A stretch of DNA of 42,091 nucleotides, from positions 1 through 42,091 of the forward strand of contig CAIYUC010000108.1 in assembly GCA_903929315.1 (NCBI GenBank). Direction: 5' to 3'. This document shows positions 1 through 8,782 of this stretch, piece after piece (within the stretch, counting starts at the first letter, position 1; each line of letters opens with the position of its first letter). The notes under the pieces were generated by a model. It saw nothing but the letters and a program-made list of their open reading frames with translations. It did not search any database and was not told the origin of the DNA. Both the position numbers and the translations under genes were made by a program. Source of the stretch: an uncultured Bacteroidales bacterium. Lineage in GTDB: Bacteria; Bacteroidota; Bacteroidia; Bacteroidales; FEN-979.

Positions 1-149
1 AATAAAGTGTCCACTACATTTTTTTAAAAATATAAATTTCTATTTTCTATAAAAATGAATATCAGTAAGTTATAAAATAAAAATATGCTAAAACGGCAAT
101 CTGCTGTCAAAGTCGGGAGTAAAATGTTAGAGTTGTATTCTTTGTGTTA

Positions 150-226
150 CTTTGTGCAATCCTTTGTGCCCATTGTGGTTAATTCTTTAAAGGTTAACCA
201 CAATGGGCACAAAGGATTGCACAAAG
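150..226. repeat. Perfect inverted repeat, 33-bp arms (150-182 / 194-226), 11-nt spacer
   Basis: ctttgtgcaatcctttgtgcccattgtggttaa pairs exactly with ttaaccacaatgggcacaaaggattgcacaaag; TTTGTG submotifs recur at about 10-12 nt in the left arm and its flank. Confidence 0.95.
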
Positions 227-279
227 GCGCACTAAAATCTTTTAGATAACCCATAAGGAGAGGTCTTAAAAAAAGTCTT

Positions 280-693
280 ATGGATAAGCAACAAATTCTG
301 GAATTTTTAAACGCTAATCCGGATTTTCAATTAGCAACTGTTGAAGGAAATATCCCGCATGTCCGCACACTTATGCTGCATAAGGCCGATGAAACCGGTA
401 TTTACTTCATGGTTGGAAAGTTCAAGGATGTTTACAGACAGTTATCATTAAATCCCAATATTGAGCTCTGTTTTCATAAAGATAATTTCCAGGTCAGGAT
501 CGCCGGACATGTCGAATCGCTGGATAAAGACCTTGAGCTTAAAAAAGAGATCCTTTCAGCCCGTCTATTTATGAAACCATGGATCGACAGTGCCGGGTTC
601 AAACACATGGCTGTTTTCAGGATTAAAAACGGAATTGCCACGACCTGGAGCCTCGAAACAGAGACACAACCAAAAACCTTCCTGGAACTGTAA
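280..693 (+). CDS. Pyridoxamine 5'-phosphate oxidase family (FMN-binding split barrel) protein
   Basis: 137 aa; N-terminal 'NPDFQLATVEGNIPHVRTLML' and 'NIELCFHKDNFQVRIAGHVE' typical of small PNPOx-like proteins. Confidence 0.8.
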   Translation: MDKQQILEFLNANPDFQLATVEGNIPHVRTLMLHKADETGIYFMVGKFKDVYRQLSLNPNIELCFHKDNFQVRIAGHVESLDKDLELKKEILSARLFMKPWIDSAGFKHMAVFRIKNGIATTWSLETETQPKTFLEL

Positions 694-731
694 TGATCAA
701 ATAAAAGATTTGGGTGACCCATTCCAAGTCT

Positions 732-2159
732 TCATAATAAGCCTTTCTTCATCCAATCTTTCCGGATCCTCAGCATCGTCCTGAACATCGGCTCATTCAG
801 GTTTTTGTTTGTTCTCAGTTCGATTGCTTCTTTCATCATTTCTGGCGGAGGACTGGTTTCGATCGCGGGTATGCAATTCGGACGGGTTTTTGATGCCTCT
901 TTAATGAGATGGTCAATCCTTGGTTTCTCCATGGTACCGGAAAAGTAAAAAACCGGCGGGTAAAATACCGATTGGCCTGGTTTGATCTTCCCCTCATCAA
1001 CAGCGATCGAATAGAGAGGAGTTTTTGGATAGATCCGTAAACCGGCCGTCATATAAACCAGGTCATCCGGGTTAACAAATTTATCAATGAAGTCAATGGT
1101 CTCCCGGAACGTCTGTTCGTCTTCACCAGGTCCGCCGAAAAGGAAAAACCACATAGTAGGAAGATCGAATTTGCGTATCAGCAAAGCCATCTTTTCAATT
1201 TCCTCCCGGTTGAATCCCTTGTCGAGTTTTTCCAGAACCGTTGACGATGCACTGTCAGGAGTTGCATCGATCTGTGTAAAACCGGCTTCCCTCATAAGGT
1301 TGAAGAGTTCTTCACTGGTATGTCGAGGGTTGATCCCCATAGTCCGTAGCCGGATCTTTATCTTTTTCTTAATAATCTCCCTGCATATGGCTTCGGCATG
1401 ACCCTCGGGATCATTAAACGTTGAATCTACAAACTCGAACATAATTTCCCCAAGTCTTTTATGCGCTTCTTCAATTTCATCAGCAATCCCGACCGGACTC
1501 CTCATCCGGAACCGGTTCCCTTCCAAAACCGGATAGGTGCAATAAATGCAACCATGGGAACATCCACGCTTGGTTTGAATGGAATAAGCGCCTCGCTGTA
1601 CATACGGCCTGAAATCGATGTGACGATCAATCCCGGAGAATTTCAGTTTTGCTATATCCCTGTATATATATTGGAAAATGTTTTCGGAAGTCTTTGAATT
1701 TGCAACAATGATATTTGGGATGTGCGAAATGTCCCCACCATTGTCAAGACATTTTAATAAGTAACGAAAACTTTCTTCCGCTTCACCTATAATCCCATAA
1801 TCGGCGCTTGTCCGTACCATTAATTCCTCCGGGAAAATACTGAAGCCACTACCACCGAGGATGATGGGAACAGATGTTACTTTTTTCACCGGCTCGATAA
1901 AATCGGAAATGATCTTATCCACATAAAATACCTGCCGGTCTGCCACAATATCATCAATGTTCCGGATACTGAAACCGATATAATCAGGATCGAATGTTAG
2001 TAGTTCGCTTATCAAATGCGTCCCTTCATCAAAAACCCCATCATAGATCTTTACATTATAATTATCATCCAGGCTGGAAGCAAGAAGACATAATCCCAGC
2101 GGTGGTACCGGATAAGGAGATTTTTCGGTGTTGGTATTTATCAAAAAAACTTTCTTCAT
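732..2159 (-). CDS. B12-binding domain/radical SAM protein
   Basis: 475 aa; N-terminal Rossmann-like cobalamin-binding-type region followed by CxxxCxxC in 'RGCSHGCIYCTYP'. Confidence 0.88.
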   Translation of the reverse strand: MKKVFLINTNTEKSPYPVPPLGLCLLASSLDDNYNVKIYDGVFDEGTHLISELLTFDPDYIGFSIRNIDDIVADRQVFYVDKIISDFIEPVKKVTSVPIILGGSGFSIFPEELMVRTSADYGIIGEAEESFRYLLKCLDNGGDISHIPNIIVANSKTSENIFQYIYRDIAKLKFSGIDRHIDFRPYVQRGAYSIQTKRGCSHGCIYCTYPVLEGNRFRMRSPVGIADEIEEAHKRLGEIMFEFVDSTFNDPEGHAEAICREIIKKKIKIRLRTMGINPRHTSEELFNLMREAGFTQIDATPDSASSTVLEKLDKGFNREEIEKMALLIRKFDLPTMWFFLFGGPGEDEQTFRETIDFIDKFVNPDDLVYMTAGLRIYPKTPLYSIAVDEGKIKPGQSVFYPPVFYFSGTMEKPRIDHLIKEASKTRPNCIPAIETSPPPEMMKEAIELRTNKNLNEPMFRTMLRIRKDWMKKGLL

Positions 2160-2168
2160 TTCTCGCAG

Positions 2169-3509
2169 TTATATAACATCATCTCCTTTCTTAATCAACC
2201 ATAACGCTCCTACCCTTTCGTGAAATTCGTCGTGAGGCAGAACGGTTTTCATTACCGAATTAAAAAAATTGTATTTTTTATAGTTATTATCGGTGATCTG
2301 ATTTTTTACCTGGTTGAAATAAACCGTTCCGGGCATTGGCGTGAGTATGGTATACCCGGCATAGACAACCCTGTTCCGGCCTGCATATTCAGCCAGGGCT
2401 TCAAAATCATCAACAACATAATCATTCGGAATGACATAATTTCCGCGAACCATAATACCGTTTTGCTCGAAAATTTTTATGGCTTCCTGGTTATATCTTG
2501 CCGGTGATTCCTTGTTGTATTTTTTCAGTTCCTTATCACGAAAAGACTCGAAACCGCAGATCACCACTTTCAATCCTCCTTTTGCAAGTTTCCCGATCAG
2601 TCCGGGTTGTTGCACTACGATATCTGCACGTATATCCATGATAAAGGTCTTTCTGATCCCTTCTTCAGTGATACGGTCGAAAAGACGGTTGATAAAGTCA
2701 AGGTCCACGATGGTATTGGCATCGGCGAAACGAACCACAGGATATTCATCGATTGATTTGAGCTCGTCGATCAGGCTTTCCACACTTCGCTGGAAATATT
2801 TTCCCCTGAATTGGGTCCAGATCGAACAGAATGTACATCTGTAAGGACAACCAAGAGAAGTATAAACATAAGTTGAAGGATCAGGACTTCCCCCGACTTT
2901 ATAAGTATTGATCCATCTTCTCAGGTGACTGCGATCGGGAAGCAGATACGCTCCATTTATAATGTCAATAACACGTGGTTTTCCATTTGTTCTGATCAAT
3001 CCGTCAGCAGAGTTAATCAGTATTCCCTGAATCAACGAAAAATCCTTTCCTGCTTCTTTTGCATCCACTACATCCCTGAAAATATGAGCACACTGACCGG
3101 GGATCACAATATCCACCGAAGGATCGGTGAAATCCATAGGACAAAGTGTGGCATGTAAACCGCCCGCGACCGTAAGAATTGAAGGATCAAATAATTTGGC
3201 TGTTTTACAGACTTCAGTAGCGTAATCAAATTCCGATGTTATGACTGTTACCCCAACAATATCAGGTTTGTGAATCGCAAGCAGATTTTGAATTAACAGC
3301 GTTAAAGTCGGAGTTTCCGGATCCAGGTCATACTCGCCTTTGGTATCAAATACAATAACATCATGGTCTTTCACTGCTGCGGCAATGGTGAGTAATCCCA
3401 AAGGCGGACCAATGAGTTTTTTATGAATAAAAGGCTTAGCCTCCTCAGGGGCAAACTTAAGGATATTATTTTCCGGAGACCGTGGTGGATTGATCAGTAA
3501 TATTTTCAT
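2169..3509 (-). CDS. B12-binding domain/radical SAM protein
   Basis: 446 aa; 'MKILLINPPRSPE...GPPLGLLTIAAAV' B12-binding-type N-terminus and 'LGCPYRCTFCSIW' CxxxCxxC; 9 nt from the next radical SAM gene. Confidence 0.9.
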   Translation of the reverse strand: MKILLINPPRSPENNILKFAPEEAKPFIHKKLIGPPLGLLTIAAAVKDHDVIVFDTKGEYDLDPETPTLTLLIQNLLAIHKPDIVGVTVITSEFDYATEVCKTAKLFDPSILTVAGGLHATLCPMDFTDPSVDIVIPGQCAHIFRDVVDAKEAGKDFSLIQGILINSADGLIRTNGKPRVIDIINGAYLLPDRSHLRRWINTYKVGGSPDPSTYVYTSLGCPYRCTFCSIWTQFRGKYFQRSVESLIDELKSIDEYPVVRFADANTIVDLDFINRLFDRITEEGIRKTFIMDIRADIVVQQPGLIGKLAKGGLKVVICGFESFRDKELKKYNKESPARYNQEAIKIFEQNGIMVRGNYVIPNDYVVDDFEALAEYAGRNRVVYAGYTILTPMPGTVYFNQVKNQITDNNYKKYNFFNSVMKTVLPHDEFHERVGALWLIKKGDDVI

Positions 3510-3539
3510 CCCGTCATTTCAACTGGTAAATTCTTCGTA

Positions 3540-3547
3540 CAAAAGTA
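3540..3547 (-). promoter_or_regulatory. Candidate Bacteroidota -7 element (TACTTTTG on minus strand) for the radical SAM pair
   Basis: TAnnTTTG match 31 nt upstream of the 3509 start; no clear -33 TTTG seen. Confidence 0.3.
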
Positions 3548-3620
3548 ACAAATAAAGGGTTGAGGCTTCAGGCTGCAGGCTTCATGTGGAATTGTAAATT
3601 CCCGGTCACTAATTTTTTTG

Positions 3621-3628
3621 TATTTTTG
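3621..3628 (+). promoter_or_regulatory. Candidate Bacteroidota -7 element (TATTTTTG) for the glycosyltransferase operon
   Basis: TAnnTTTG match 32 nt upstream of ATG at 3660; lies inside the over-extended ORF start at 3618. Confidence 0.35.
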
Positions 3629-3659
3629 TTCACATTCTAACTGTTCCGGATCTCAGGAA

Positions 3660-4859
3660 ATGCACGATTTTACAAGGATCAAACAACAATTCTCTGATTT
3701 GAAGTGTTGCGTTATTATTCCTACCTTTAATAATGACAAAACATTGGAGACGGTCATCCGGGATGTGCAAAATTATACCGATGCTATTATTATCGTGAAT
3801 GACGGCTCAACCGATAATACTTCAAGGATCCTTAATCATTACGGACATTTTTTTGTTCTGAGCCATGAACATAACAGAGGTAAAGGGCTTGCATTGAGGA
3901 CAGGCTTTACTTTTGCGATCAGCAGAGGTTTTCATTATGCCATCACGATCGACTCCGATGGACAACATTTCCCCGCTGACCTTCCTGAATTTGCTACCTG
4001 GATTGAAAAGGACCCCGACTCCCTGATCGTCGGAGCACGTAATATGACCCAATCGGGGGTTCCCGGAACCAGCAGTTTTGGTCATAAATTTTCGATCTTC
4101 TGGTTCAGGGTGGAGACAGGATTAAAGATCCCAGATGCCCAATCTGGTTTCCGGTTATACCCTCTCGATAAAATCAAAGATATCAGGTTTTATACAACAA
4201 AATATGAATTTGAGGTTGAAATTCTTGTTAGGGCAGCATGGAAAGGAATAAAAATCCTTTCTATTCCAATTAATGTCTATTACGCACCAAAAGAAGAAAG
4301 AGTAACACATTTCCGGAAATTCAGGGATTTCACTCGGGTTAGTATCGTCAATACCGTCCTTGTGCTCATGGCAATATTCTGGTTCAGGCCTTTCATGCTT
4401 TTCAGGGATCTTCGGAAAAAATCGTTGAAACAATTTATCAGGGAATATGTGCTCGATAGCAACGACTCGAACACAAAACTGGCAATATCTATTGCTGTCG
4501 GGCTCTTTATCGGTGTGACCCCGATCTGGGGCTGGCAAATGGTGGTCGCATTCGGAATTGCTCATATGGTAAAACTCAATAAATTCGTCACACTGGCAGC
4601 AGCAAATATAAGCCTCCCTCCTTTGGTGCCGCTGATCCTCTTTCTAAGTTACGTTTGCGGCGGACTTATTTTACGCAAAGAGACTTCACTTATGAATTAC
4701 CATTCAGGCCTTACGCTCGAATGGGTGAAACATAATCTTTTTCAATATATCATTGGCAGCTTTATCCTCGGTCTCTGTCTTGCAATGGTTTTTGGTGTTT
4801 CTTCTTATATTTTATTGAGAATTTTCAGGAAAAGAAGACCTGTAATGATAAAGGATTAA
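3660..4859 (+). CDS. Glycosyltransferase family 2 (dolichol-phosphate-mannosyltransferase-like) with C-terminal DUF2062 domain
   Basis: 'CCVIIPTFNNDKTLETVIRDV...IIVNDGSTDNT...ITIDSDGQHFPADLP' GT-A motifs; C-terminal 'GLFIGVTPIWGWQMVVAFGIAH' DUF2062-like; ATG 3660 preferred over track start 3618. Confidence 0.88.
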   Translation: MHDFTRIKQQFSDLKCCVIIPTFNNDKTLETVIRDVQNYTDAIIIVNDGSTDNTSRILNHYGHFFVLSHEHNRGKGLALRTGFTFAISRGFHYAITIDSDGQHFPADLPEFATWIEKDPDSLIVGARNMTQSGVPGTSSFGHKFSIFWFRVETGLKIPDAQSGFRLYPLDKIKDIRFYTTKYEFEVEILVRAAWKGIKILSIPINVYYAPKEERVTHFRKFRDFTRVSIVNTVLVLMAIFWFRPFMLFRDLRKKSLKQFIREYVLDSNDSNTKLAISIAVGLFIGVTPIWGWQMVVAFGIAHMVKLNKFVTLAAANISLPPLVPLILFLSYVCGGLILRKETSLMNYHSGLTLEWVKHNLFQYIIGSFILGLCLAMVFGVSSYILLRIFRKRRPVMIKD

Positions 4860-4895
4860 TTGGTTAATGTATTCTGAAAGAAGAATTGGTCTGCT

Positions 4896-7800
4896 ATGTC
4901 AAATTTTTTTGTTTGTTTGTATCGGTTCTTCCATCAACACAAAAAGCTGTATCTTATTTTTATTACCCTTCTATTCGCCTTCATACTTTTTTTTTCATCG
5001 CGGATAAGACTGGAAGAAAATATTTCCAGTATGTCAGGAAAGGGCCATGATTATGACTCTTTTGATTATGTCATTTCGCATTTCAAATTTTCCGAGAAGC
5101 TGGTCATCCATTTTATGAAGACCGATACGGTCTCCGCCCCGGAACCTGAGCTATTGATATCATCTGCTACCGGATTTATTGACCGGTTGTCTGCAAGGTT
5201 TGATTCTTCTTATATAACATCAATAACCGGAAAAGTTTCCGACACTATGATGTCTTATTTTTTCTCCTTCTTTAATGATCATCTGCCACTCTATCTCAAT
5301 GAGAGCGATTACAGTCATATTGACAGTTTGATCACTCCGGAAGGTATTGAGAATGTTCTCAGGAAGGATTATAAAATCCTGATCTCCCCGGCCAGCTTTG
5401 CATTAAAAAACAGGATCATGAAAGACCCCCTTGGTTTAACTGTTTTGGCTTTGCAAAAGCTCAAATCCCTTCAGACCGGTGACAACTTTATCATACGTAA
5501 TGGTTTTATCATGACCCCGGATAACAGAAATATCCTTCTTTTCATCATATCCGCCAATCCTGTCAATGAAACCTCCAAAAACACCCGGTTGATCCGGGGA
5601 ATCGACGAAATCCTGAAACTGATATCTGCAGAAAATAAGCAACGTGTCAAAGGTGAATATTTCGGTAGTGTGGCAATGGCAGTTGGTAACGCCGACAGAC
5701 TAAAAAAAGACATCATGCTGACACTTACCATTGCCTTGGTTCTTATCGTATTGTTTGTCGGGTGGTACTTTAAAAGCTTTAAAATTTCCATTCTCAGCTT
5801 TCTTCCCGCTTTATTTGGCGGCGGATTTGCCTTGTCCGTTCTTTTTCTTATCCAGGGAACGGTTTCCGCGATAGCTCTTGGTGTAGGTTCAGTGATCCTG
5901 GGGCTGATCGTGGATTATGCATTATATATTATCAATCATTTCAGGAAGAAAGGCGATTTTGAGATCGTTCTGAAGGAGATGTCATTGACCGTTGTCCTTT
6001 GCTTCCTTACTTCTGCCGGTGCATTTTTATGCCTCATCTTCCTCCGGTCCGGTGTATTGCATGATCTTGGATGGTTTGCTTCATTGAGTGTTGCCGGAGC
6101 CGCCTTCTTTGCATTGGTCATCCTTCCTCATCTTCTCAAAGACAAGGATGTCAGGAGCGACAAGATTCCCCGAAACACTTTTGTTGACAGGATCGCTTCA
6201 TTCTCCTTTGAAAAGAAATACTGGCTTATCATTGTCCTTGTTGTCATTGGTGGGATCAGTTTTATAACGATGAAAAAAGCAGAATTCGGGAAAGACATGA
6301 TGTCGATGAATTACACTACAAAAGAACTGCGGTTAGCTGAACAGAATCTCGACAAGATCAATTATGAATCGCTGAAAAACATATATCTCGTTTCAACAGG
6401 CAAGAACCTCAATGAAGCTCTGTTAAATCACGAAAAAACCGGGAAATATATACAGACACTGAAGGATAAAAAGTTGATTATGCAATCTTCAGGGATTGGG
6501 GACCTTTTACCATCCGATTCCGCGCAACAATTACGGTGGCAAAGGTGGAAACAATTCTGGACAAAAGAGAAAATAAAATTCCTGAAGAAAATGATCCTTG
6601 AATCGGGTAAAAAATACAAGTTCAGGGAGACTGCTTTCGGATCATTCTTTGCAATATTAGATAATCCATTCAGCACACTGATTGACTCCGAAAAAGATAA
6701 GATCAAAACTACTTTTCTTCGTGAATGGATCAATGAAACACCTGGTTTGATTATGGTTTCCACCATCGTAAAAGTACATCAGGCAGATAAGGATAAGGTT
6801 TACAAGGCATTAATGGGTTATCCCAATCTTTTGGCCTTTGATAAGCAGGTGATCACGAACCGGTTCGTTGCCGATGTCAGGCACGATTTTGATCTGCTTG
6901 TAAAACTCTCCATGATCTTTGTCACCCTTCTGTTAATTTTCTCATTTGGCAGGATTGAACTGGGACTCATATCTGCCCTCCCGATGTTTTTCAGCTGGTT
7001 GATCACCTTGGGATTCATGGGTTTGACTGGAATTGAATTCAATATTTTCAACATCATTATTTCTTCTTTTATTTTCGGTTTGGGTGTGGATTACAGTATA
7101 CTGATGATGCGTGGTTTGCTGTATGAGTATAAATACGGAAAGAATGAACTTGCAACTTATAAAGTAGCGATCTTTCTCTCCTCCACAACGACCCTTTTTG
7201 GGGTTGCAGCTTTATTTTTTGCGAAGCATCCCGCCCTTCATTCCATTGCAATGATTGCTGTCGTCGGGATCATTTCAGTAGTCCTTGTGGCCTATACCTT
7301 CCAACCATTGTTGTCAAACTGGGTGCTACTTGACAAGGTGAAGAAAAAGTCTTTCCCCGTTACAGGCAGGATTTTCATTAAAACCATGGTTACCTGGACC
7401 AATATTGTGCTAATAGCAATTGTAATGATGATCGCCGGTACTTTCATTTTTATCTTTTTCCCTGTATCGAAAGAAAAGAAACAATTCCTGTTTCATAAGT
7501 TATTTTCATGGTTATGCCGTGGTTATATAGCTTTCACATTCCCTGTAAAAAGAAAACTTTATAATCCCTATGGGGAAAATTTTCTGAGACCTGCGATTAT
7601 TATTAGTAACCATCAATCTCTCATCGAAACGCCTGCATTCCTCCGGTTATACCCTAAGATCCTCATTCTTACCGGCGATTGGATCTACAAAAACCCCGTT
7701 TTTGGCCCTATTGCGAGAATGGCAGGCTATATCAATGCAGAGTCAGGGATCGATTCTGTCCTTGAAAAATTAAAGAAAAAGGTAGAAGAAGGATATTCTA

Positions 7801-8750
7801 TCCTGATATTTCCGGAAGGACACCGGTCATCTGATGGGAAGATCCGGCGTTTCCACAGGGGAGCTTTTTATCTTTCTGAAAAATTAAAGCTTGATATCTT
7901 ACCGGTCCTTGTTTTTGGTTCCGGAGATTTCCTTGGTCGCGGATGGTTTTGGGGAAGACCGAATGCGCTTTATATGAGGATACTTCCAAGGATACCCTGT
8001 GACGATCCGGATTTCGGGAATACGGTTTCCGAGCGGACAAGGAAGTTCCGGGGATTTTATATTGAAAAATATAGTTGCTTTAAAACGGAACTCGGTACAT
8101 GTGATTATTACAGGCGAAAGTTAATGTTGAACTTTGTTTTCAAAGGTCCGGTCCTCGAATGGTATCTAAGAATCAAAATGAAACTGGAAAAAAACTATGC
8201 TGTTTATCATGAACTACTGCCAAAACAAGGAGATATTCTGGATATTGGGTGTGGGTATGGTTATATTGCATACATGCTTGCTCTCACCTCTGAAAACAGG
8301 AACATCACCGGGATTGACTACGATGAAGAGAAAATAGAGGTGGCCAATAATTGTTTCTCAAAAAACGAAAGCCTTCAATTTATTTCAGGGGATATTACCC
8401 AATTCATATTTGAGAAAAAAGATGCTTTTTTACTCTCCGATGTTCTTCATTATATTCCTGAGGACAGCCAGGAAAAGCTTCTGCGGCGATGTATCGGGAA
8501 TCTTCGAGATAATGGTATTATCCTGATCAGGGATGCAAACAGGAATATGAAAAAGCGGCACAAAAGGACAAAACTCACCGAACAATTTTCAACCCGGGCC
8601 GGATTCAATAAAACGATGAATTCAGCCGGGAGGCTGTATTTCACATCCGCAGAGAGGATTGAAAAGATCGTATCTGAATGTGGTCTGCAAATGGAAATCA
8701 TTGACGATAAAAAAGTAACTTCGAACCTTTTCTTTTTTATTCACATATAA
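4896..8750 (+). CDS. Trifunctional MMPL-family transporter / 1-acylglycerol-phosphate acyltransferase-like / class I SAM methyltransferase fusion
   Basis: 1284 aa; multi-TM MMPL/RND repeat (~aa 1-830), PlsC-like 'NHQSLIETP...FPEGHRSSDGKIRRFHRGAF', C-terminal 'DILDIGCGYGYIAYMLA...GIDYDEEKIEVA'. Confidence 0.92.
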   Translation: MSNFFVCLYRFFHQHKKLYLIFITLLFAFILFFSSRIRLEENISSMSGKGHDYDSFDYVISHFKFSEKLVIHFMKTDTVSAPEPELLISSATGFIDRLSARFDSSYITSITGKVSDTMMSYFFSFFNDHLPLYLNESDYSHIDSLITPEGIENVLRKDYKILISPASFALKNRIMKDPLGLTVLALQKLKSLQTGDNFIIRNGFIMTPDNRNILLFIISANPVNETSKNTRLIRGIDEILKLISAENKQRVKGEYFGSVAMAVGNADRLKKDIMLTLTIALVLIVLFVGWYFKSFKISILSFLPALFGGGFALSVLFLIQGTVSAIALGVGSVILGLIVDYALYIINHFRKKGDFEIVLKEMSLTVVLCFLTSAGAFLCLIFLRSGVLHDLGWFASLSVAGAAFFALVILPHLLKDKDVRSDKIPRNTFVDRIASFSFEKKYWLIIVLVVIGGISFITMKKAEFGKDMMSMNYTTKELRLAEQNLDKINYESLKNIYLVSTGKNLNEALLNHEKTGKYIQTLKDKKLIMQSSGIGDLLPSDSAQQLRWQRWKQFWTKEKIKFLKKMILESGKKYKFRETAFGSFFAILDNPFSTLIDSEKDKIKTTFLREWINETPGLIMVSTIVKVHQADKDKVYKALMGYPNLLAFDKQVITNRFVADVRHDFDLLVKLSMIFVTLLLIFSFGRIELGLISALPMFFSWLITLGFMGLTGIEFNIFNIIISSFIFGLGVDYSILMMRGLLYEYKYGKNELATYKVAIFLSSTTTLFGVAALFFAKHPALHSIAMIAVVGIISVVLVAYTFQPLLSNWVLLDKVKKKSFPVTGRIFIKTMVTWTNIVLIAIVMMIAGTFIFIFFPVSKEKKQFLFHKLFSWLCRGYIAFTFPVKRKLYNPYGENFLRPAIIISNHQSLIETPAFLRLYPKILILTGDWIYKNPVFGPIARMAGYINAESGIDSVLEKLKKKVEEGYSILIFPEGHRSSDGKIRRFHRGAFYLSEKLKLDILPVLVFGSGDFLGRGWFWGRPNALYMRILPRIPCDDPDFGNTVSERTRKFRGFYIEKYSCFKTELGTCDYYRRKLMLNFVFKGPVLEWYLRIKMKLEKNYAVYHELLPKQGDILDIGCGYGYIAYMLALTSENRNITGIDYDEEKIEVANNCFSKNESLQFISGDITQFIFEKKDAFLLSDVLHYIPEDSQEKLLRRCIGNLRDNGIILIRDANRNMKKRHKRTKLTEQFSTRAGFNKTMNSAGRLYFTSAERIEKIVSECGLQMEIIDDKKVTSNLFFFIHI

Positions 8751-8782
8751 AAGGATTTATCAGCGATGGGAAAACAAACCTT

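Noticed and set aside
1-60. Possible insertion-sequence end (AAAGTGTCCACT) at the left edge
   Set aside because: Only a few bases are suggestive, with no transposase ORF or matching inverted end in the window.
3618-3659. Upstream 14-codon extension of the glycosyltransferase ORF
   Set aside because: 'MYFCSHSNCSGSQE' is unlike a GT2 N-terminus, comes from a non-ATG start and overlaps the candidate -7 element; ATG 3660 preferred.
4155-4565. 136-aa minus-strand ORF inside the glycosyltransferase
   Set aside because: Antisense to a clear GT2-DUF2062 gene; no recognisable domain.
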